A DNA stretch of 48,837 nucleotides from Myxococcota bacterium. GTDB lineage: Bacteria > Myxococcota_C > UBA6777. Below are positions 7,949-14,416 of this stretch, one piece after another. Location: assembly GCA_023150835.1 (NCBI GenBank), contig JAKLKB010000065.1, forward strand, positions 1-48,837, given 5' to 3'. Below the pieces are notes generated by a model that saw only the letters and a list, made by a program, of their open reading frames with translations, was not told the DNA's origin and did no database searches. A program made the translations under genes and the position numbers. Every line of letters starts with the position of its first letter. Positions within the stretch are counted from its first letter, which is position 1.

Positions 7949-9010
7949 GTGATCGTGATCAGGCACGACGCGCCAGTTGAGATGGACAGCTTCACAAAGA
8001 AGCCTTGGGTAGGGAAGATGATCGTGGTCAAAAAACAAGACGAAACAGAAGATGTAAATACCTCGAAAGAATCTGAGTTCTCGGATTTTTTGAGAGAGGC
8101 GATGCAAGACCCAGCTTTCGGTGTCCCTCGGCCCTCCGCAGATCTGCAACAACGGCTGCGTGCCATTCCACAACAACACCCCCGATCTGCCCCGCGTTCT
8201 CGCACGATGTGGGCGGCATTGTTTCCGATCGCAGGAGTGGCCGCTGTGTTGGTGTTCCTTTTCATTGGGCAACCGCCGATCGACCCGATCTCCTCGACTC
8301 CTTCGATGCTTCCTCCACCGATCCCCCCGCCAACACAACGCATCTCCCATCCGTCGGTCGTAAGGCGCGATACGCTCCCCACGCTGCGCAGAGTCGAGCC
8401 GCCCGTAGCTCGACGCGACACACCACCAACATTGCGTAGAGTCGAGCCGCCTGTCGTTCGGCGTGATACACCACCAACGTTGCGTAGAGTCGAGCCGCCT
8501 GTGTTGCGTCGCATGGCGGCTTCTCCTTCGGGACTTGTCGCCAAAGGCACCTTATGGGAGCCCTTGTACGCTCACCAACGAGGAGCAGGACTGCCTAGAC
8601 AATCGAGGGTCTTGCGCAATGGTGTGGTCTTGTACCCCGGCGATCTTGTCCAGTGGACCTACAAGATCAGCGCGCCTGTCTATGTTTTTTTGGTGGGAAT
8701 GAACCGAGAAGGCGAGATCTATCCGCTGTTGCCGCAGCCTCCCGAACCATCTGCCATCCGTCTCGAACGCCTCCAAGGCTCGCTACCCCAAGCGGACGGA
8801 GAAGCACGCGCCTTCCGCTTGGATCACTACGTCGGTGCCGAGCGTTTCTTTGTGTTCCAATCCTCGAAGCCCTTCTCTTTTCAAGAAGTAAAAAGAGAGT
8901 TGCTTTCTGCTTGGGAGATTAGTCAGAAAAAGATAGAAAAGATGGTTCTTGTCTCCACTGTTTGGTCGATCTATACTGTGTACTTTGTCAAAAAAGCACG
9001 CGAAGATTGA
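7949..9010 (+). CDS. Anti-sigma-like single-pass membrane protein with DUF4384-like domain (second cassette)
   Basis: At 353 residues it matches the length and plan of its counterpart at 1047. A cytoplasmic N-terminus of about 85 residues leads to one membrane helix (about 88-109, WAALFPIAGVAAVLVFLFIG). A Pro/Arg linker of 16-residue repeats (RVEPPVARRDTPPTLR) covers about 147-190. A C-terminal DUF4384-like domain follows (YPGDLVQWTYKISAPVYVFLV...GEIYPLLPQ). It lacks a visible zinc anti-sigma motif, so the sigma-binding role is inferred from gene order. Internal ATGs at 7982 and 8018 are alternative starts, and no ribosome binding site decides between them. Downstream caspase gene starts after 27 bases. 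Confidence 0.7.
   Translation: MIVIRHDAPVEMDSFTKKPWVGKMIVVKKQDETEDVNTSKESEFSDFLREAMQDPAFGVPRPSADLQQRLRAIPQQHPRSAPRSRTMWAALFPIAGVAAVLVFLFIGQPPIDPISSTPSMLPPPIPPPTQRISHPSVVRRDTLPTLRRVEPPVARRDTPPTLRRVEPPVVRRDTPPTLRRVEPPVLRRMAASPSGLVAKGTLWEPLYAHQRGAGLPRQSRVLRNGVVLYPGDLVQWTYKISAPVYVFLVGMNREGEIYPLLPQPPEPSAIRLERLQGSLPQADGEARAFRLDHYVGAERFFVFQSSKPFSFQEVKRELLSAWEISQKKIEKMVLVSTVWSIYTVYFVKKARED
8390..8510 (+). repeat. 48-bp in-frame tandem repeat encoding a Pro/Arg linker
   Basis: About 2.6 copies of a 48-bp unit encode RVEPPVARRDTPPTLR-like 16-residue repeats. Period and position match the repeat in the first cassette's protein, although the sequences are unrelated. Confidence 0.85.
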
Positions 9011-9037
9011 TCGAAAAAACAGTAGAGAGCATCTAAA

Positions 9038-10846
9038 ATGGGAAGAGCAAGCAGCCGTCGGGATGTCAAACGAGCGTTGAAGTGCGTTTCTCTTGTGATC
9101 TTTGGGACTCTTTTGTGGGGAGCACAGGCCGAAGCTTCGACCGATCGAAGCGCCGAGGCAGACCAGCACAAAAAGCCCCGAACCAACAGCAATCCCAACA
9201 AACATCACAAGGGGCGCGATGTTCGCTTGGCGCTGGTGATCGCCAACGAACACGGATGGGGAGCCGAGCCGCGCCTTGCTTATGCTGTCAAAGGTGATCT
9301 TCGTCGGATGCGTGATGCTTTGCGGCATCTGGGCTTTTTTTTACCCCCTGCTTTGGTGTTGGGAAACCAAGATCCTCAAGCCATCCGTACTGCTTTTGCG
9401 ACTGTCAAGCGTTTGATTCAAGAAAAAGGCGTGACCACGTTTTTCTTTTATTATAGTGGCCATGCCGACAAAAACCACCTTCACACAGGGCCTCCACCGA
9501 TGTCTTGGGGGAGCGCATCTCCGCTTACGCCAGACCCCAAAGCCCCGATCTCTTACGCAGAGTTTGCTTCCTTTCTACAAGACTTGCGGATCCCAAGGCG
9601 CTTTGCATTGATCGATGCTTGCTATAGCGGCATGATCGCCAAGCATTTTGGTAACGCTGTGAACTTTCGCCGCGCCATCGCGCAACAACAACTCCCCAAA
9701 GGCGTCGAGCCGATCTTTGTGTCGGCGGATCTCAAAAAGTACCTACATCAAAACGATCCCAACGCGCAAACCATCCATATCCTTGCATCGACCGCAGATG
9801 ATCAACTCGCCTTTGAATCCCAAAAGCTGAAAGGATCGATCTTTACACATCATTTTTTGCGTGGACTCGCAGGGCGCGCAGAACGCGGCAACAAAGGGAC
9901 GATCTCCATGGACGATCTCGCCAACTATGTGCGTCCCCTTGTGGCCCGCGACACTCACGGGCAAACGCCCACCGAATGGAAGCTTCATCAAGGCCGCGAT
10001 GCCTACGCCTTGGCTGCCACGTATAAAAGCATCCTTGAGATCCCGACAGCCCTCCAAGGACGTTTCAAAGTCCTGATCGGTGACGCCCAAATTTCGTGGA
10101 ATACCGCGCAACGCACGGTTGCGAAACTGCCTGTGGTCGTAGGAAAAGGCATCTTGTTCCACCAAGACGCAAAGACCAAACGCTGTCGCTCGTATGCGTT
10201 GGAGGTCGCCCCTTCGCAACGGATCGAGCTTCTACCCGCGCTTTGGCAGGAGATCCCCTGCCATCAAATAGGTGTGGGAGCCAAAGGAGAGCCGATCTTG
10301 CCCATGCACTTGATGGAACAGGCCGACCTGACAGAAGATTGGAGCCTCGAATTGCAGGGCGGCATGTGGGGCAGCAACGGTTTGTTTAAACTTCCAGAAG
10401 GCGATCGGATGGGGATGTTGTCGGTGGGGATGCGTTGGCGCTATGCAGCGATCTCGGTGGGCACGGGGCTTGGACCTGTGTCGTTTCTGCAACAAGACGG
10501 AACCTCGAAGGCTTTTTGGCAGAACTGGTTGAACCTACGCGGTGAAGGCGGATATCGCCATCAGTGGGATCGCCTCGACTTGTTTGTCGGGGCGTATCTT
10601 GGGGTGGGCGTGTTGCTGCATGATCTCAATGAACAAGCGATCCCGTCCTTTTCTGTTCAAGGCGGGCTGTTATGCCAATTGGGGATCTGGTTGGATCAGC
10701 GATGGGCGCTGTTGGTCTCCGCAGAAGGTGGCGGGCATCCTGCCTTTGTGCAAGAAGCGCAACATCGCGTGTTTCGGTTCTTTGCGACCTACAGCCTGCG
10801 CGTGGGCGTTCGCTTTCGCTTTGGCCCCAACCGCTTACTGTTTTGA
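9038..10846 (+). CDS. Secreted caspase-family (C14) protease with C-terminal beta-barrel-like region (second cassette)
   Basis: This 602-residue protein has a signal peptide (VSLVIFGTLLWGAQAEAS, cleavage near residue 34). The caspase domain is at about 60-330, with catalytic His in FFYYSGHAD (H142) and Cys in LIDACYSGM (C195). A middle region (about 330-440) is unassigned. The last roughly 160 residues contain repeated amphipathic strands (SVGMRWRYAAISVGTGLG, DLFVGAYLGVGVLL, YSLRVGVRFRFG) and end LLF, typical of an outer-membrane barrel. It would place the protease in the periplasm or at the cell surface. It is the third gene of the second cassette. The barrel is inferred, not established. 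Confidence 0.8.
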   Translation: MGRASSRRDVKRALKCVSLVIFGTLLWGAQAEASTDRSAEADQHKKPRTNSNPNKHHKGRDVRLALVIANEHGWGAEPRLAYAVKGDLRRMRDALRHLGFFLPPALVLGNQDPQAIRTAFATVKRLIQEKGVTTFFFYYSGHADKNHLHTGPPPMSWGSASPLTPDPKAPISYAEFASFLQDLRIPRRFALIDACYSGMIAKHFGNAVNFRRAIAQQQLPKGVEPIFVSADLKKYLHQNDPNAQTIHILASTADDQLAFESQKLKGSIFTHHFLRGLAGRAERGNKGTISMDDLANYVRPLVARDTHGQTPTEWKLHQGRDAYALAATYKSILEIPTALQGRFKVLIGDAQISWNTAQRTVAKLPVVVGKGILFHQDAKTKRCRSYALEVAPSQRIELLPALWQEIPCHQIGVGAKGEPILPMHLMEQADLTEDWSLELQGGMWGSNGLFKLPEGDRMGMLSVGMRWRYAAISVGTGLGPVSFLQQDGTSKAFWQNWLNLRGEGGYRHQWDRLDLFVGAYLGVGVLLHDLNEQAIPSFSVQGGLLCQLGIWLDQRWALLVSAEGGGHPAFVQEAQHRVFRFFATYSLRVGVRFRFGPNRLLF

Positions 10847-10907
10847 GCCCTTTTTCTTCCCATGCCGTTGCCACGGGCGGCTTTCTCTTCTCGCTCCTTG
10901 ACCTGAT

Positions 10908-10983
10908 AAGAGTCGCTTGTTGGACGGTTTTTGGGGTTTCACCCCACACCCCACAAGGGAGCGCGGCTCCCTTGACCCCGCAT
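10908..10983 (-). repeat. Family A two-hairpin element, copy A4 (truncated)
   Basis: Minus-oriented copy lacking one end. First hairpin 10954-10974 is a perfect 9-bp stem (CAAGGGAGC with GCTCCCTTG, loop GCG). Second hairpin pairs GGGGT with ACCCC. It lies between the convergent caspase gene and lipoprotein gene and could act as a bidirectional 3' structure. Confidence 0.75.
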
Positions 10984-10986
10984 TTT

Positions 10987-12192
10987 TTAAGGGGTGGGAG
11001 GGAGGGGATCGCAAAGCCAAGAGGTGACAACAAACCATCCTGCGAGGGTGGTGATGCGGGAGGTGGTGGCGGTGCGTCGGGTGCGGTCGTCGGGATAACA
11101 TCGGCGTTGGGGATGGGAGTAGACAAAGTCGTAATCTTTGTTGGGAGCGACGTTGAAAAAGACCGCAAGTCCTGTGCTTTGGGTGGAGGTGGCGCTGCTT
11201 TGCCCGGGGTCAGGGATGTAGATCGGGCCTGTTCCTGAGGCGGGTGTCATCACGACAGTCCCGCCGACCACGGGCTTGAGGAAGGGATCGAGTTCTTGGA
11301 TCTCGGCACCGACTTGGGCCTTTGTCCAGTCGAGAGTGTTGACGCCAAGCAAAGCGGCGATCTGGGTTGCGGTGGTTTTGGTGAACATCTCCGCACGGAT
11401 TCTTGGGATGCCCCGAGAAAAAGTCTTTGAATCAACATAGAAAGGAAACATCATGGGAACGAGATCGCGCACACTATCCTCGAAGGTGACGGCGATCTCT
11501 GTATCATAGGGAACCCCTGAGAGGACGTAGCTTCCGTCTTGGGCAGAGAGAACACACGGTGTACTCGGGCGTTGGTAGAGGCAGACCTTTACACCGCCAA
11601 GTGTGGGGTTTCCGGGCGCAAAGAAGTCTGCGACGATACCTTCCAAAACAAAGGTCTTGGTGGCTTGTTCGGGAGAAGGTTCGCTGAGTGTTTCAGGAGA
11701 AAGTTCGCTGCTGTGTTCGCTTGGGGTGTCGGGAGAAGGTTCGCTGCTGTGTTCGCTTGGGGTGTCAGAAGAAAGTTCGTGGTTTTGTTGATCCGCGAGG
11801 GGTTCGTTGTGGTCGGGAAGGAGGGGTTCTTGGGCGTCGGGTATCGCGTCAGAGGTTGATTCGGAGGGGGTGGTGTCGGAGATCGGCTCGGAGGCGTCGG
11901 AGATCGATTCGGAAGGGGTGGTGTCGGGTGGGCTGGGTTCTTGGGCGCTCTCGGGTGAAGAGGGTTCGGTGGATGGTTCGGATACTTCGGTGGGTTGGGG
12001 TTCTTTGGCGCTCTCGGGTGATGCGTCGGTGGTTTTTTCGGTGGTGGCCTCGGTACTGGTGGGGACTTGGCAAGCCGACCATGTACTGACAACGAAGAGA
12101 AAGGCGATAAGAGATCCGAACCATCGGACATTTGAGAGAGGCGCGAGGCGCGAAGAAGCGGTGTACGAAGTGATGTGTTGTGTGGGCTTCAT
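10987..12192 (-). CDS. Lipoprotein with acidic linker and carboxypeptidase-regulatory-like domain
   Basis: Function unknown. The 401-residue product begins with a basic segment, a hydrophobic core and a lipobox ending ...VSTWSAC (Cys near residue 41), so it should be lipidated and envelope-anchored. Residues about 45-180 are a Ser/Glu/Pro/Thr spacer with short internal repeats (SPDTPSEHSSE). The rest contains a beta-sandwich resembling carboxypeptidase regulatory domains (VLEGIVADFFAPGNPTLGGV, DGSYVLSGVPYDTEIAV). AGGA lies about 7 bases before ATG 12192. It follows another lipoprotein gene (start 14174) on the same strand, separated by a 65-bp repeat array. Confidence 0.75.
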   Translation of the reverse strand: MKPTQHITSYTASSRLAPLSNVRWFGSLIAFLFVVSTWSACQVPTSTEATTEKTTDASPESAKEPQPTEVSEPSTEPSSPESAQEPSPPDTTPSESISDASEPISDTTPSESTSDAIPDAQEPLLPDHNEPLADQQNHELSSDTPSEHSSEPSPDTPSEHSSELSPETLSEPSPEQATKTFVLEGIVADFFAPGNPTLGGVKVCLYQRPSTPCVLSAQDGSYVLSGVPYDTEIAVTFEDSVRDLVPMMFPFYVDSKTFSRGIPRIRAEMFTKTTATQIAALLGVNTLDWTKAQVGAEIQELDPFLKPVVGGTVVMTPASGTGPIYIPDPGQSSATSTQSTGLAVFFNVAPNKDYDFVYSHPQRRCYPDDRTRRTATTSRITTLAGWFVVTSWLCDPLPPTP

Positions 12193-12240
12193 GGAATGAT
12201 CCTATTGGCGTTTGAGAGAAAGGATTGCAGCGGGTCGGGG

Positions 12241-12400
12241 GTGGTTTCGCGGATGATCGTCATGCAAGAGTTGCATCCATACAGACAACCGGCGAGAAAC
12301 AAAAAGTGGTTTCGCGGATGATCGTCATGCAAGAGTCGCATCCATACAGACAACCAGCGAGAAACAAAAAGTGGCTTCGCGAATGATCGTCATGGCAAAA
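12241..12400 (-). repeat. 65-bp tandem repeat capturing a lipoprotein gene 3' end
   Basis: Copies begin at 12241, 12306 and 12371 (gtggtttcgcggatgatcgt). The third, partial copy runs into the last codons and TGA (12390-12392) of the lipoprotein gene, so the unit derives from that gene's 3' end. Contains an internal catgcaagagttgcat palindrome in the first copy. Confidence 0.85.
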
Positions 12401-14174
12401 GCCTTTCGGTGTGAAGGAGAAAGACGACGGTTTGAGTCGGGTTGTTTTGCGGCGTAGGGAAGCGAGAGTCTGCCCAAACAAGTGTAGGGGAGTTTGTGGT
12501 TCCTGAGAGAACAAAGCTGCCGTCGGGTTGAGCGAGCAAGCGCCCTTGGGCGGTCTGTGTGTGGGATCCGTGCAAGGTTCGGAAACTACGCCAGCGGCCT
12601 TGTGGATCGAGTGTTGCGAGGAAGATATCGCGGTTGCTTTGGGCTTTGTGATTGGGCGATATCGCAGCGGGGAGTTGGATATCACCTTGGAAATCACCCA
12701 AAAGAGCGATACCTTGGGAGGTTTGTGCAAGACTTTGTAGGCGTACGGCTGAAGTGGCGGTGGTGGCGGTGAGCTGTTGTGTCCATTGAAGTTTGCCTTG
12801 TGTATCCCAATGGGCGATGAATCCGCTGTCTTGGGGGGAAGAAAACAAGGAGAGATGTTCGGAAGAGAACAGTTCGCCCCGGTAGGTTCCGGCCAAGAAA
12901 ACCCCTGATGTTGCGGCATAAAGCGCTTGTGGGATCTCATCGCCTGAGACAGCATAGAAAAGATCGGCCCAGACAGGATGCCCATCGGATCGGACGTGCA
13001 TGATATAGGGATCTTGTCCGTCTGTCATGGCGCGTAGTCCGGCGCTTTTGATGGAGGGTGCAGGGAGCGTCAAGTAAAAGCGATGGGTGATGTAGAGGTT
13101 GTGCGAGGGAGGAGAGGCGGCTGTTTGAGCGAGAGCGATCTTTGGGAGGAGGAACCCTTGGGTCGCGCTTCCGTAGGCCAACGTCCAACGGTCTCGGCCA
13201 TCAAGGTCAAGCCGCGAGAGAAAGTCGGCCCCTTGATACACCGAAGGAGATGGCGTGCTGTAGAGGCGACCATCAAAAAGCAGGAGATCTTTTCCATAGA
13301 ATTGTCCGGCGACATAGAAGGCATCGCTTTCTGCGATCGCAAGGGCGCTTGCGAGGACATCACCCTCTCCGCCTGCCGAACGCGCCCACAGGACATCACC
13401 GTCTTCGTTGAGGCGCATCAGAAAACTGCTGATGCCTTTGTGCTTGGGCAGGCGATGGTTGCCGAGCGTAAGCACCGCGCTGGTGTACGTTCCGAGTAGA
13501 TAGATCCCTGCTTGTGGATGAATGGCGATGGATGTAAGGGCTTCGTCGCCTTCGGCTCCCCATACCTTGACCCATCGTGCCGAGCCTGTGGGTGAAAGGC
13601 GCAACAAAAAAGCTTGGCGGCGGTTGGCTGCTGTGTCAGTCACGGAAAGCCCCGCTAGTTCGGCTTGATCGGCATGAAGCCACCCACCGACGAGAAGGTC
13701 TCCGTTTGGGTGGCGTTGTTGATCGGTGATGGCGATGGCTTGATCGGCTCGGAAAAAGCGTATCCATGGGAGATTGGAGGGGGGTTGTTCTGCGCCGGAT
13801 TCGTGGACTGGTTCGGGGGTGTGTTCTGTGGATGAAGGTTCCGAAGATGTGGACTCTTGGGGGATTTCCGCAGGGTCATCTAGGGTGGTTTCTGGGAGCG
13901 GGAACTCGGAGGTTTCGGATGTGGAGGCATCGGACAGATCAGGTGGTAACGGCTCAGCGGAGTTGGGAGAGCGTAAGCAGAGGCCGCGAAAGCAAGAAAA
14001 TCCGTTGGTGCATTGGCGGTTTGAGCGGCATTGACCGCTTTGATTGATGCAGCCCGCCAAAGCGAACCAAGCGAGCAACGCGAGGAGGAAAAAGTGACTT
14101 GTTGATAAAAAGCCTGTGGATCTGTTCTTCGTGAAAAAGGACTGCGAGAGGAGGAAGACGTGACTTGTTGACAA
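12390..14174 (-). CDS. Lipoprotein with Cys-rich knot and beta-propeller-like (SBBP) repeats
   Basis: The mature protein begins at a lipobox LAGC after a hydrophobic signal (HFFLLALLAWFALAGC). A Cys-rich segment follows (CRSNRQCTNGFSCFRGLC), then a Ser/Glu/Pro linker. The remaining roughly 450 residues are repeats of the type DGDVLWARSAGGEGDVLASALAIA...FYVAGQFYG, typical of SBBP-like beta-propellers. The specific ligand or role is unknown. No ATG lies near the signal peptide; TTG 14174 is my best guess (595 codons including stop) and lacks a good ribosome binding site. The frame stays open to 14435 across repeat A5, which I reject. The signal region is duplicated (14080-14174). It is divergent from the similar lipoprotein at 14417. 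Confidence 0.7.
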   Translation of the reverse strand: MSTSHVFLLSQSFFTKNRSTGFLSTSHFFLLALLAWFALAGCINQSGQCRSNRQCTNGFSCFRGLCLRSPNSAEPLPPDLSDASTSETSEFPLPETTLDDPAEIPQESTSSEPSSTEHTPEPVHESGAEQPPSNLPWIRFFRADQAIAITDQQRHPNGDLLVGGWLHADQAELAGLSVTDTAANRRQAFLLRLSPTGSARWVKVWGAEGDEALTSIAIHPQAGIYLLGTYTSAVLTLGNHRLPKHKGISSFLMRLNEDGDVLWARSAGGEGDVLASALAIAESDAFYVAGQFYGKDLLLFDGRLYSTPSPSVYQGADFLSRLDLDGRDRWTLAYGSATQGFLLPKIALAQTAASPPSHNLYITHRFYLTLPAPSIKSAGLRAMTDGQDPYIMHVRSDGHPVWADLFYAVSGDEIPQALYAATSGVFLAGTYRGELFSSEHLSLFSSPQDSGFIAHWDTQGKLQWTQQLTATTATSAVRLQSLAQTSQGIALLGDFQGDIQLPAAISPNHKAQSNRDIFLATLDPQGRWRSFRTLHGSHTQTAQGRLLAQPDGSFVLSGTTNSPTLVWADSRFPTPQNNPTQTVVFLLHTERLLP

Positions 14175-14175
14175 A
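14080..14175 (-). repeat. About 60-bp duplication in the lipoprotein signal-peptide region
   Basis: The block encoding FLSTSHFFLL (near 14080-14112) recurs as FLSTSHVFLL (near 14145-14175). The duplication is in frame and lengthens the n-region of the signal peptide or supplies an alternative start. Confidence 0.7.
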
Positions 14176-14180
14176 AAGCC

Positions 14181-14312
14181 CGCGTTCGTACGAGCACAAG
14201 CGACAGGATCGTTGGTTTGAAAAACCGTGATCTGTTCGCCCCTCACGGGGTCAAGGGGCGAACGTCCCTTGTGGGGTTTGGGGCAACGCCCCACAAAAAT
14301 AACCCCAGCAAA
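14181..14312 (+). repeat. Family A two-hairpin element, copy A5
   Basis: Plus-oriented copy. First hairpin 14253-14272 pairs CAAGGGGCG with CGTCCCTTG around loop AA, with one G-T pair; the second pairs TGGGGC with GCCCCA. It sits in the divergent intergenic region between two lipoprotein genes. Confidence 0.8.
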
Positions 14313-14416
14313 TCGTATCGTTCGAGAGAGAACAAAAAAAAATGCACCCATGCTTTCCAACACACGACACTTTTGGTTAGAGTAGTCTCTCTGCCTTAAA
14401 GATGGAGTACAGCGAG

